A stretch of DNA of 47,816 bases from Lapidilactobacillus gannanensis (GCF_003946675.1 NZ_RHOT01000006.1:32001-79816); one strand, 5' to 3'; shown: positions 37,024 through 45,761, counted from the stretch's first letter. Notes: generated from the letters alone by a model not told the origin. Numbers and translations are program-made.

Positions 37024-37218
37024 TCACTGATGGTTACCGCTTACATTGAAGTGATAGATAATCGTGCCATTTCGCTGGGCATTACCGATAATTTCCTTCC
37101 GTTGTGGTAGATCCTGCCAGATGTCACGAAAGGCCATGAAATCAGCTGGTGGCACGGAAAGTTGGTCAATTTTACCAGCGATTAAATCGGCAATAAGTTG
37201 ATGATAATCCAAAGCCAT
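37024..37218 (-). CDS. small conserved-looking protein upstream of ptsH, unknown function
   Basis: A 64-residue ORF begins MALDYHQLIADLIAGKIDQL and contains IWQDLPQRKEIIGNAQRNG. It has a strong AAAGGGG Shine-Dalgarno site seven bases before the ATG, which supports real translation. It is predicted to be soluble and mostly helical, with no signal peptide or membrane span. It lies between clpE (divergent) and ptsH (same strand), with its own spacer before the ptsH promoter. I do not recognise the family. Confidence 0.65.
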   Translation of the reverse strand: MALDYHQLIADLIAGKIDQLSVPPADFMAFRDIWQDLPQRKEIIGNAQRNGTIIYHFNVSGNHQ

Positions 37219-37325
37219 TTCTTTGCCCCTTTACTAATAAAAAAGTTAAAATAGGAATTAATCCAGTAGGTCCTTGTTCAACCTGCTGATTAAAGTTTAA
37301 AAAAATTTGTTCAAAATTACAAGTC

Positions 37326-37352
37326 TTAGCACTTGCCATGATAGAGTGCTAA
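37326..37352. promoter_or_regulatory. CIRCE element (HrcA operator) upstream of clpE
   Basis: TTAGCACTT, nine bases, then GAGTGCTAA: this matches the CIRCE consensus TTAGCACTC-N9-GAGTGCTAA at all but one position. It overlaps the -35 and spacer of the clpE promoter, so HrcA binding would repress it. Confidence 0.93.
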
Positions 37353-37361
37353 AGCTATAAT
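37333..37361 (+). promoter_or_regulatory. clpE promoter
   Basis: TTGCCA and TATAAT are separated by exactly 17 bases, about 80 bp before the clpE start. The CIRCE covers its upstream half and a CtsR site follows its -10. Confidence 0.88.
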
Positions 37362-37371
37362 GATGGCACAA

Positions 37372-37388
37372 GGTCAAAAAAGGTCAAA
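37372..37388 (+). promoter_or_regulatory. CtsR operator at clpE
   Basis: GGTCAAAAAAGGTCAAA is the direct heptad repeat GGTCAAA-N3-GGTCAAA recognised by CtsR. It sits just downstream of the -10 element, over the expected transcription start. Confidence 0.93.
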
Positions 37389-37443
37389 CTTTTAGACCCG
37401 TTGGTTTGTCGATGAAACACATCCAGAAAGGTGTGATTATTTA

Positions 37444-39675
37444 ATGCTCTGTCAGAACTGTCATAAGAATGAAGCAACGATCCATCTCTATGCGACTGTT
37501 AATCGTCAGCGTCGTGAGATTGATCTTTGTCAGAATTGTTATCAACAGCTTAAAAATCAAGTTGGACAAGGAAGTGAGTCAACAATGGCCCAAGATCCCT
37601 TTGGTTTCTCGAGTCTCGATGACATTTTTAATGCCATGGGACAACAACCTAACAATGATGCTGCTTTTCAACAGCAGCGTGCGCAACAAGCACAACCAGG
37701 CCAAGACGGCCGTGGTGGGCGCCGCGGTAATGGTGTCTTAGCTCAATTCGGCGTTAATTTAACTGATCAGGCCCGTCAAGGTAAAATCGATCCAGTTATT
37801 GGTCGTGATAATGAAATCGCCCGCGTGATCGAAATCTTAAATCGGCGGACGAAGAATAACCCCGTTTTAATTGGGGAAGCTGGTGTTGGTAAAACAGCCG
37901 TTGTTGAAGGCCTCGCACAAAAGATCGTTAACGGCGATGTGCCTGCTAAATTACAAAATAAGGAAATCATCCGTTTAGATGTGGTTTCTTTAGTGCAAGG
38001 TACAGGCGTTCGTGGTCAGTTTGAACAACGAATGCAACAAATGATTCAAGAATTACAAAAGAATCCTAACATTATCCTCTTCATTGATGAAATTCATGAA
38101 ATCGTCGGCGCTGGTAACGCTGAAGGTGGCATGGACGCCGGTAATGTGTTAAAGCCAGCCTTGGCTCGTGGTGAACTCCAATTAGTTGGGGCGACAACAC
38201 TTAATGAATACCGGACTATTGAGAAGGATTCTGCATTAGCACGGCGGCTTCAACCAGTTACCGTCAATGAACCATCAGTTGCCGAAACCGTTAAAATTTT
38301 ACATGGGTTACAATCACGGTATGAGGATTATCATCATGTTCATTACTCTGATGCCGCAATCAAAGCAGCTGTCACCCTATCGGCCCGTTATATTCAAGAC
38401 CGCTTCTTACCAGATAAGGCCATTGACCTGTTAGACGAATCCGGTTCTAAGAAGAACTTAACTTTAAACGACATTGATCCCAAAGTCTTAGATGAAAAAG
38501 TTCAATCTGCTGAAACTCAAAAGCAAGAAGCTTTGCAACAAGAAGATTATGAACGCGCGGCTTATTTCCGTGACCAAATCGAAAAGTTACAAAAGATGAA
38601 GTCAAATCAAAGCAGCGGATCTGGTGATCGACCAGAAATCACTGAAAAAGATATGGAAAAAATCGTCGAAGAGAAAACACATATTCCAGTCGGCGAATTA
38701 AGAGCTCAAGAACAAGCACAGTTAAAGAACTTATCAGATGACTTGGAAGCCAAAGTTATTGGTCAAGACCAAGCCGTTGATAAAGTAGCACGAGCTATTC
38801 GGCGGAATCGGATTGGTTTCAATAAGTCCGGTCGTCCAATTGGTTCCTTCCTCTTTGTTGGGCCAACTGGTGTTGGTAAAACTGAGTTAGCTAAGCAATT
38901 GGCCTTAGAACTCTTTGGTTCTGAAGATGCGATGATTCGCTTTGACATGAGTGAATACATGGAGAAACACAGTGTGTCTAAGTTGATTGGTTCGCCTCCT
39001 GGTTATGTTGGTTATGAAGAAGCTGGTCAATTAACTGAAAAAGTTCGGCGGAATCCTTACAGTTTGGTCTTATTAGACGAAATTGAAAAGGCCCATCCTG
39101 ATGTGATGCATATGTTCTTACAAATCCTTGATGACGGTCGTTTGACTGACTCTCAAGGTCGGACCGTTTCCTTTAAGGATACCATTATTATCATGACCTC
39201 TAATGCCGGCCAAGGTGACATTGAAGCTAATGTTGGTTTTGGTGCAGCAGCTTCTGGTGAGACGCATTCAGTTGTTGATAAATTAACTGAATTCTTCAAG
39301 CCAGAATTCTTGAACCGATTTGATGATATTGTTGAGTTTAATTCCCTTTCTAAGGAAAACTTAATGAAAATCGTTGATTTGATGATTGTCGATACCAACA
39401 AGATGATTGCTGATAAGGGCTTATCAATTCACGTCACTGAGCCAGTTAAGGAAAAGTTAGTCGATTTAGGTTACAATCCAGCTATGGGTGCCCGGCCATT
39501 ACGCCGAGTTATTCAGGAGCAAATTGAAGATCGTGTTGCTGATTATTATTTAGATCATCCTAAGACCAAGGAATTGGAAGCTCGGATGGACAATGATCAG
39601 ATTAAAATCACTGAGGCCCGTCATGATGACGAAGCCAAAGCAACCACGACTAAACCAAATTCGACCGATAACTAA
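37444..39675 (+). CDS. clpE: ATP-dependent Clp protease ATP-binding subunit ClpE
   Basis: The 743-residue Hsp100 chaperone has an N-terminal zinc finger (Cys3, Cys6, Cys29 and Cys32), which separates ClpE from ClpC. A Gln-rich linker follows, then AAA+ domain 1 with Walker [10 protein letters not shown] near residue 144, a UVR-type coiled segment ([17 protein letters not shown]) and AAA+ domain 2 with Walker [10 protein letters not shown] near residue 475. [15 protein letters not shown] is the pore-loop region. It works with ClpP to unfold and degrade misfolded proteins. AGAAAGG precedes the ATG. Control by both HrcA and CtsR is predicted from the operators. Confidence 0.97.
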   Translation: MLCQNCHKNEATIHLYATVNRQRREIDLCQNCYQQLKNQVGQGSESTMAQDPFGFSSLDDIFNAMGQQPNNDAAFQQQRAQQAQPGQDGRGGRRGNGVLAQFGVNLTDQARQGKIDPVIGRDNEIARVIEILNRRTKNNPVLIGEAGVGKTAVVEGLAQKIVNGDVPAKLQNKEIIRLDVVSLVQGTGVRGQFEQRMQQMIQELQKNPNIILFIDEIHEIVGAGNAEGGMDAGNVLKPALARGELQLVGATTLNEYRTIEKDSALARRLQPVTVNEPSVAETVKILHGLQSRYEDYHHVHYSDAAIKAAVTLSARYIQDRFLPDKAIDLLDESGSKKNLTLNDIDPKVLDEKVQSAETQKQEALQQEDYERAAYFRDQIEKLQKMKSNQSSGSGDRPEITEKDMEKIVEEKTHIPVGELRAQEQAQLKNLSDDLEAKVIGQDQAVDKVARAIRRNRIGFNKSGRPIGSFLFVGPTGVGKTELAKQLALELFGSEDAMIRFDMSEYMEKHSVSKLIGSPPGYVGYEEAGQLTEKVRRNPYSLVLLDEIEKAHPDVMHMFLQILDDGRLTDSQGRTVSFKDTIIIMTSNAGQGDIEANVGFGAAASGETHSVVDKLTEFFKPEFLNRFDDIVEFNSLSKENLMKIVDLMIVDTNKMIADKGLSIHVTEPVKEKLVDLGYNPAMGARPLRRVIQEQIEDRVADYYLDHPKTKELEARMDNDQIKITEARHDDEAKATTTKPNSTDN

Positions 39676-39732
39676 ACTTGTAAAAGCGGCTGCGGGTTAC
39701 AAAGATTTGTTAGTTTTGACGAAGTTATGGAA

Positions 39733-39980
39733 AAGAGTCTGGGACACAAGTCTATTTTCAAAAAAATAATACGAACTTTCGTTGCTGAAACGTGTTATCA
39801 AAAGGCAACCGGTTCCGCTTAACGCAAAAATGTCGAGCAATTCTAACGAATTGTTCGGCATTTTTCGTTAATGCTCACTGGCTGACCGACTTTTGTCAGA
39901 CGCTCTTTTTTGTTAAGCGGAACCAGTTGTCTTTTGAGCACACATCTCCGTGACCAAAGTTCGGCCTTATTTTGTCTAAA
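39733..39980 (+). repeat. dispersed intergenic repeat R1, copy d (longest, with outer inverted arms)
   Basis: The central hairpin is 39826-39865, the same sequence as copy a. Outside it lie two arms: 39792-39823 and 39912-39943 are inverted repeats of 32 bases with 28 matching. Weaker complementarity extends outward (AATAATACGAAC on the left against GTTCGGCCTTATT on the right). The whole is a nested palindrome of about 220-240 bp. It sits downstream of clpE and upstream of the DUF1827 gene, both plus. The rest of 39676-40267 shows no gene apart from the DUF1827 promoter. Confidence 0.85.
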
Positions 39981-40192
39981 TAAGTTATAACTCTGATTTC
40001 TTGGTATTTTTGGTGATTGTTAAATAATAGCTGTCACCTTTTGCAAAGACGTCTGAACAACCATCCTGATTAAAAAAGCAACGACACTATCACATTTTTT
40101 GGTTTGCATTTAGAAGAATGATGAACAGCATTTTCGCTTTCTTGAATACCGGCCCAAATTTTTAGAAAATTTGGAATAATCATACGTATTTA

Positions 40193-40222
40193 TTGTTAAA
40201 ACGAATGTTTTTATTCTATAAT
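40193..40222 (+). promoter_or_regulatory. promoter of the DUF1827 gene
   Basis: TTGTTA and a perfect TATAAT are separated by 18 bases, about 45 bp before the start of the DUF1827 gene. Confidence 0.65.
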
Positions 40223-40267
40223 TAAAGCAGTATATTTGCTCTTTGAACAATGAATTGGAGGGATTAG

Positions 40268-40546
40268 ATGCGTCTTTTTGATATTACCAACAGCTACCGC
40301 AACCTAGTTCACAGTCAACTAGAAGGTACCGACGCAGAATTAGTGAAGGTATATTCACTTGGCAATGTAACTGTGGTTTACACGAAAGCACCAACCCATC
40401 AAGAAATTCTGATGAAAAACGAACACCGTGATATTACCAACGAAGAAATTGAATTCGTGATCGACACATTGATTACACCAAAGCCAGAGAAACCAGAAAT
40501 TATCAAGGGGAATCATTTAGCCGAGATTTCAATTTCCAATGTCTAG
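40268..40546 (+). CDS. DUF1827 family protein
   Basis: The 92-residue soluble protein (starts MRLFDITNSYRNLV, middle SLGNVTVVYTKAPTH) fits the DUF1827 family of lactic acid bacteria, whose function is unknown. No catalytic motif, signal peptide or membrane segment is seen. GGAGG lies six bases before the ATG. It has its own promoter and is followed 33 bp later by a MucBP-like gene, probably co-transcribed. Its place downstream of clpE recurs in related genera, as far as I recall. Confidence 0.8.
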   Translation: MRLFDITNSYRNLVHSQLEGTDAELVKVYSLGNVTVVYTKAPTHQEILMKNEHRDITNEEIEFVIDTLITPKPEKPEIIKGNHLAEISISNV

Positions 40547-40579
40547 GCATCAATTAGTTTACAAAGGAGGCTTGGTGTG

Positions 40580-41590
40580 ATGTCCGAACAAAATATCACG
40601 CCAGCGTCCTCTTCAGCGACTAACTTGCCTCAAGCTATTACTGGTGCTGTGACGCGGCAACAACATAAAGATATTCCTGTTACGGTACACTATTTAAACA
40701 GTCTAAACCAAGAATTGCACCCTGAAATAACAATTTGGGGTGCTTTTGGTGCACCCTTGTCAATTCCCTGGCGGACCATTCCCGGCTACCTACTTTATAA
40801 TATTCGCAATTTTCAACGAACTTTTCTTTTAAATTCAGAAGGAATTGATTTAATTTATACCAAACAACTTGCCGCACCAGTAATGGTTTATCATGAAGAT
40901 GAAAATGGTCAATTATTGGTACCACCGGTCTTCGTTCGTGGCGATTTAAATCGGCATTATCAAATCCAGCCATTAGCAACGTACCTAAACAATTTCATTG
41001 GGGCTGATCAAGGTACCCAGGGAACTTTTAGCCAAGAAGTGCAACAATTACACTTTCACTATCGCCTTAACCAGAATCAGCAACCTTTCGCATTTGGTCG
41101 AGATAATGCCCTTAAAATGCGCGTTGCTAAAACAGCTTATCAAGCCCCTGATGAAACTGCAGCCCTTGATTGGCAATTGCCGGCCAATTCCACATGGCAA
41201 ATTTTTAAAACGATTAAGCAGGCTGATAATCACGCAGTTTGGTTTAATCTGGGCGGCAATCTGTGGGTCAATAGTTTGAATACCCAGTTACTGAGCTTGA
41301 CACCTACAGAAACGACCATGACCCAAGCGCCAAAACCACCCTTGTCCTTAGCGACAGCCTTTAAGGTCAGCCAAGTCGACCATCAAGCACATCAAGCAAA
41401 AATCAAAGCCAGCCCTTACTTTCCGATTTCGCAATGGACCCAGCCTTATGGGCAAATTGTGGAACAACGCTTAAAAAATGGTACTTTAGTCATGTGCACG
41501 CAAATTCTAACTTTAGAGAATGGCAGTGAGTGGGCTCAGCTTGATCAAGGCTACTTTGTCGAAATTAAATATTTAGATTTTTTAGATTAA
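40580..41590 (+). CDS. MucBP-like domain protein without signal peptide
   Basis: The 336-residue protein has two MucBP-like beta modules (PVTVHYLNSLNQEL to GYLLYNI near residues 35-80, and PVMVYHEDENGQLL to about 165), then a Gln-rich middle and a C-terminal beta-rich part (SQWTQPYGQIVEQRLKNG) that looks like an SH3-type domain. MucBP domains usually occur in wall-anchored adhesins, but here there is no signal peptide, LPxTG motif or membrane span. The N-terminus is hydrophilic and Ser/Thr/Gln-rich. AAAGGAGG supports the ATG at 40580. A strong terminator follows directly. Assignment is by pattern only. Confidence 0.6.
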   Translation: MSEQNITPASSSATNLPQAITGAVTRQQHKDIPVTVHYLNSLNQELHPEITIWGAFGAPLSIPWRTIPGYLLYNIRNFQRTFLLNSEGIDLIYTKQLAAPVMVYHEDENGQLLVPPVFVRGDLNRHYQIQPLATYLNNFIGADQGTQGTFSQEVQQLHFHYRLNQNQQPFAFGRDNALKMRVAKTAYQAPDETAALDWQLPANSTWQIFKTIKQADNHAVWFNLGGNLWVNSLNTQLLSLTPTETTMTQAPKPPLSLATAFKVSQVDHQAHQAKIKASPYFPISQWTQPYGQIVEQRLKNGTLVMCTQILTLENGSEWAQLDQGYFVEIKYLDFLD

Positions 41591-41593
41591 AGC

Positions 41594-41639
41594 AAAAGAC
41601 CAACTCATTGGCTTAATAAAGTCAGAGTTGGTCTTTTTT
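41594..41639 (+). terminator. terminator after the MucBP-like gene
   Basis: Arms AAAAGACCAACTC and GAGTTGGTCTTTT are complementary over 13 bases and are followed by further T. It starts four bases after the stop codon. Confidence 0.92.
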
Positions 41640-41663
41640 GTTAACTAAAGTATTGAATAAAAT

Positions 41664-41927
41664 CTAAGGCATCAAAGGCAAAATAACACAGCCAACTGAC
41701 TCAAGAACATAATCATTTGTTATAAGTCTTGTACAACTGGACGACCTCTTCTTGAACCAATTGTTGGACCCTTTAAGGAAATATTTCTGCTTCATCATGG
41801 TTTTAACAACTTCCATAAATAGTTTAGGGGTAAATTGTGGTAGCGGTTCAAATTCAACCGCTTCTTTACCACCATAGATACTGTCACCAACAATCTCACC
41901 AATTCCAGAATCTAGGGTAAGAACCAC
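41664..41927 (-). other. ORF remnant or doubtful small gene
   Basis: An 87-codon minus-strand frame contains protein-like sequence (LTLDSGIGEIVGDSIYGG, VEFEPLPQFTPKLFMEV). It has only a GTG start and no clear Shine-Dalgarno site. Near 41760 the frame seems to switch: a neighbouring frame reads GPTIGSRRGRPVVQDL before a stop. I do not recognise it. It is more likely a decayed gene than an active one. Confidence 0.3.
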
Positions 41928-41969
41928 TTGGACTCACTAAGAATAACAATGATTATTCATCATTACCTT

Positions 41970-43511
41970 TTAATCGCCGGTTGTTTGCTCTGATATTGTT
42001 GAGTTCGCCTTTTCAAGAAGTGGCACAGTAACATTGGCTTCAGCTTTGAATTTTTTGCGAAAAATATCAAGGCCAAAACTAGTCTTTAGCGCCGGTCCCG
42101 GTAAAATCTGGAAGGAACGCGCACCATCATCGGATCGTTGTGCCCGCATAAAGACAGGTTTCAGATCAGTTGCCTGCTTGAGTAATTGCGTATATTCATA
42201 TTGATGACTGACACTAAAAACTGTTGCTTGCCGTGCCAGTAAACCCTTCGTGACTTCAAAATTAATTGTTGAACCTTCGTGCTCATTAGTTGAAGAGAAC
42301 GATTCATTCATTAGGATTAAATCATGGGGCCCTAGCTGTTGAACGATCGTCGCCATTCGCTTCAACTCATCATCCAACTTACCACTGGCGATAGCAGTAT
42401 CCTCTTCACGCTTAAAGTGAGTCCAAACATTGGTGTATCCAGGCAACGTCAATTGCGTGGCACAGACAAACATCCCAGCATTAGCCATCAACGCCGCCTG
42501 ACCTAACGCCCGTAAAAAGGTCGTTTTTCCCCCTTGATTGGCGCCAGTAATAACCAAACAAGGCGCCAATTCTATGTCGAGATCATTGCCAATCACTTGA
42601 CAAATCTGCTGACTTAATAACAACACCACATTCTTGATACCTTGACCACTGACCTTCGGCGTCATCGTGGGGTAACAAAATTGGTTGGCTAAGGGTTGGG
42701 CTAGCTGCGTCATCCCAACTAGCCACGCCGTCTGGGCTCGTAATTCATTGAAAAAAGCTTTGAGGATATGAAAAACAGTCATGATTGATTGGGCACTTTT
42801 GAAACTGGCACGATTGCCCAGCCGTACCACAGCCTGAGAACCATTGTCATCGCGGGGATTAATTTCAAAAGTTACTTTACGCGTACCTAGTCGTAATTTC
42901 TCCGTTAAACGATCAACGAAATGATTAACATGCTGAATTTCACGCTCGCCAACTGCAGTACTGAAATTCGCCTCCAAGTGGCCCTCAACCCCATAAAAAT
43001 GATTATTATTTAGATCATTTAGTAATTGCAGCATTGCCGCCATTTGCCCATTACCAAAAATATTATTTAGTCGTTGTTGAAACTGCTGAACTGCTGGTGA
43101 CAATGTGGTCGTTGTTTTGGCGGCGGCGATAATTTTCTGAATGCCACCTAAATAAATCTTGGTTAAACTCACCGAACTTGATAAGGAATAAGTCGCAGCT
43201 TCCTCATCAATAATCCATAAGCGGTGGCGCACCTCATAATCGATCTCACCACAGATTTGATAAATTTGTTTGAAATAATCTGGTTCTTGCAGTGCGTATT
43301 GTAACGTTGCCTGACGATAAGCAATTTCTGGTTGCGAAGTTAATGGCTCAAAAAAACTCTTCGTCATCATTTTGGCAATAAAATCATCATCCTGACTGGC
43401 AGCATCAACTAACGGCTGCAATTCCAAATCCTGGTAAGTTGCCCGTTGCAATTCACTTAACTGCCAATCAGTTGCCCACTGATTTCTTTGATCTAATAAG
43501 TCAACTTTCAT
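41970..43511 (-). CDS. MutS-domain-V ATPase, second of a tandem pair
   Basis: The 513-residue protein is related to the core and ATPase domains of MutS but lacks the N-terminal mismatch-binding domain. Walker A is GANQGGKTTFLRALGQA near residue 330, followed by LILMNESFSSTNEHEGS (Walker B and D-loop) and SVSHQYEY (switch His). It is not MutS1, which is longer, nor MutS2, which has a C-terminal Smr domain. Function is unknown; such pairs are common in lactobacilli and often called mismatch repair proteins by similarity. The start at 43511 has AGG upstream, and it overlaps the end of the upstream paralogue by 11 bases. The N-terminus shares ATYQDLELQPL with its neighbour. Confidence 0.8.
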   Translation of the reverse strand: MKVDLLDQRNQWATDWQLSELQRATYQDLELQPLVDAASQDDDFIAKMMTKSFFEPLTSQPEIAYRQATLQYALQEPDYFKQIYQICGEIDYEVRHRLWIIDEEAATYSLSSSVSLTKIYLGGIQKIIAAAKTTTTLSPAVQQFQQRLNNIFGNGQMAAMLQLLNDLNNNHFYGVEGHLEANFSTAVGEREIQHVNHFVDRLTEKLRLGTRKVTFEINPRDDNGSQAVVRLGNRASFKSAQSIMTVFHILKAFFNELRAQTAWLVGMTQLAQPLANQFCYPTMTPKVSGQGIKNVVLLLSQQICQVIGNDLDIELAPCLVITGANQGGKTTFLRALGQAALMANAGMFVCATQLTLPGYTNVWTHFKREEDTAIASGKLDDELKRMATIVQQLGPHDLILMNESFSSTNEHEGSTINFEVTKGLLARQATVFSVSHQYEYTQLLKQATDLKPVFMRAQRSDDGARSFQILPGPALKTSFGLDIFRKKFKAEANVTVPLLEKANSTISEQTTGD

Positions 43512-45033
43512 TTGTTTCACCTGCTTTAATTTGTGCGGCCGTTAAATGATATGCCTGCAACAATGAGACCGCATAAGCCCGACCATTAGGCGCTGTGCGG
43601 ATAACCTTGAAACTGCGGGTCGTTGAATTTGGCACCACTTGACTCATCATGGACGCGGTTGCTGGCAAGGTATTTAATTGCTCTAAGAAAGTCACGTAAA
43701 TACCATGGGCACCTCGTTGTTCAAGAATCAATAGCACTTTTTTGGCCATTTCTTCGGCGTCCTCAACTGTTGTCGACGAGAAAAGTTCGTTCATAATCAC
43801 AAAACTATCGGGACCGCTAGCTTGGGCAATCTGCCAAATCCGATCCACATCTGCCGCTAGTAACCCAGTTAAAAGCCGCTCATTCTCTTGGCGTTCGAAA
43901 TGTGTCCAAACCTGTTGCCGCAAATGTAAAGTGGCCTGCTGACCAGGAATCGGCACCCCTAAAGTAAATAAATAATAATTCTCCCCGACCATCCGCGCGT
44001 AAGTCGTTTTGCCACCTTGATTGGGGCCAGAAATAATTAAGAATTGTTCATTAGCTTTGAGCAGATAATCATTAGTAACAATTTGCTGATGATTTTTAGC
44101 TGCCAGGGTCAAATCAAAACTAGCCGTTACTTGTTCATCCTGACCAGTTGCTGCCAAATCAGGATAACAAAAAGTCGTCTGCTGGGTCTTGGCAACGTGC
44201 TGTTCAACTTTAATGACAGCTAAATAAAAGTTCAATTCATTCGCAACTTGATCAATCGTCGCGTCGGCATAGCCAATGTATTGCTCATAAAAGTCGCGTA
44301 AATCATGAAATTCTTTGGGAAAAACTTGACCCAAGGCCCGTAAAATCATGGCCTGCAAGTTACTAAGATCCGATTCACCTTCAGGCTTTTTAATTTTGCC
44401 ATGATTAATTTCGGGATCATCAGTGGCTAATAAACTAGCAAAGGTTGTTGTAATGGCATCATCTAGCCCTGATTCAAAACCAGTCGTCTCTTCAACCGTA
44501 ATCTTCAGACCATCAACAATTAGGCGGTAATGTAACTGCTGCAAAGTGCCAAAAATGCGGTCAATTTCAGCTTGTAAATGCGTCACTTCGGCAGCTTGTA
44601 AGTAATGATTGAGATAATCCGCCAAATCTAACAGTGCCTGACTCTTAACCGAATTGTTTTGTAGCGTACGTTGCAAATCATGTAGCGCGGCAAAATTTCT
44701 TTTCTGGATAATCAATAATTCATACCATTTCACTTCGTTATCGTGAATTGAAGCAATCTCAGTAATAAAATCATCGTGACATCGAAATTGCCGCTCAAAT
44801 TGCAGGATTTTTGTTAAGCAAGCAACGTCAGCCAAATCTCGGAAAACGTTCTGTCGATATTTAATCGCCGACCAGTCCGTTAACGGCTGATAGAAATACG
44901 TCTTAATCGACTGACGAGTGGCCGCTTGAAAGATATCAAATAGCTGATCCAAATGTAAATCTTGATAAGTAGCCGCAAATTTCTACTTGGTATTTGCCGT
45001 CGCCTGCTCGCGGTTTAAAATACTTTTGAACAT
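43501..45033 (-). pseudogene. MutS-domain-V ATPase, first of a tandem pair, nonsense at codon 17
   Basis: The frame from the ATG at 45033, which has AAAGGGGG seven bases upstream, runs MFKSILNREQATANTK and then meets TAG at 44985-44983. It continues KFAATYQDLHLDQLF and stays open to 43501. Read through it would be 510 residues, matching its 513-residue neighbour. ATYQDLHLDQLFD aligns with ATYQDLELQPL of the neighbour, so the N-terminal part past the stop is genuine family sequence. The ATPase part is complete: GPNQGGKTTYARMVGE, FVIMNELFSST and YVTFLEQL. Translation from an internal TTG at 44952 would lose part of that motif and has no Shine-Dalgarno site. It is probably inactive or poorly expressed, unless the stop is a sequencing error. 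Confidence 0.75.
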
Positions 45034-45109
45034 TGCCCAGCCCCCTTTAGTCAATTCAGTTAGTGTCTGTCAAGATATTGCAAGACCGATCTATTTCTCG
45101 GTAATAAAA

Positions 45110-45162
45110 AATGACCTCTGCAACCAGCCCAAGAAAATTCTTAGGTCACTGCAGACGTCATT
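45110..45162 (-). terminator. terminator-like hairpin in the leader of the MutS-like pair
   Basis: Arms AATGACCTCTGCA and TGCAGACGTCATT pair with one mismatch and enclose an inner CCAAGAA/TTCTTAGG stem. On the minus strand the hairpin is followed by TTTTTATT. It lies between the predicted promoter (45221-45249) and the start at 45033, so it could act as an attenuator. Confidence 0.6.
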
Positions 45163-45220
45163 AAACAAAGGCACTGTTATTAATTAGGTGAACGTCATCA
45201 CCATTTCATTTATTAACCTT

Positions 45221-45249
45221 AATATACCACGCTTCACTATCTAGACCAA
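45221..45249 (-). promoter_or_regulatory. possible promoter of the MutS-like pair
   Basis: On the minus strand TTGGTC (plus 45244-45249) and TATATT (plus 45221-45226) are separated by 17 bases. This would give a leader of about 180 nt containing the hairpin at 45110-45162. The remaining bases up to 45428 hold only the upstream region of the next plus-strand gene. Confidence 0.45.
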
Positions 45250-45428
45250 ATATTTCGATTAGTTTGCTAGTCGACTTTTTATTTCTAAAATAATTGTAAT
45301 TTATGGCTTGCTCTGGGATGCGTTTCATACTTTATACTGTGGTCAAGTTACAACATGTGCTTGGGGTAGCAGCTGGCTATGGCCAAAAGTTCGTCACGCC
45401 TCACACTCTATTATTAGGAGGTTTTTAA

Positions 45429-45725
45429 ATGAACACGGTGATTGAAATGACTGATCAATTTGGGTTGGATTACTATTATGTGACCGTCACTTTTACGGCT
45501 GATGCTTTGGTATTGCAGAATCCCGCTAGTAATTTGCGACAACTAAACTGCCGACTCCCAATGGACGAACTCGTCGAAGAGCCGGTTAGTCCCCAATTTT
45601 GGACTACCAAATACAGCTTAAGCTATGATAAAATTTTATATACCTTTGTGGATTATGGCACGGGTGTGATTCCGTATTTAAAGCAATATCTACGCCAGCA
45701 CACCCAACAATTAGGCCATAATTAG
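45429..45725 (+). CDS. hypothetical protein, 98 residues
   Basis: A small soluble protein starts MNTVIEMTDQFGLDYYYVTV and is rich in Tyr, with LSYDKILYTFVDYGTGVIP near the end. AGGAGG precedes the ATG by eight bases, which strongly supports translation. No signal peptide, membrane span or known motif is seen, and I do not recognise the family. It lies 36 bp upstream of a HAD phosphatase gene and is probably co-transcribed with it. Confidence 0.7.
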   Translation: MNTVIEMTDQFGLDYYYVTVTFTADALVLQNPASNLRQLNCRLPMDELVEEPVSPQFWTTKYSLSYDKILYTFVDYGTGVIPYLKQYLRQHTQQLGHN

Positions 45726-45761
45726 GAAATAATGATTTGAGATTAGGATGACAAATAAAAG

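Noticed and set aside
44987..45187. Plus-strand ORF in the MutS-like leader
   Set aside because: No ribosome site, and it overlaps the real N-terminus and leader hairpin of the minus-strand gene.
45034..45249. T-box or other known riboswitch before the MutS-like pair
   Set aside because: No T-box sequence (GGTGGNACC-type) or other recognised aptamer core is visible; only a terminator-like hairpin is supported.
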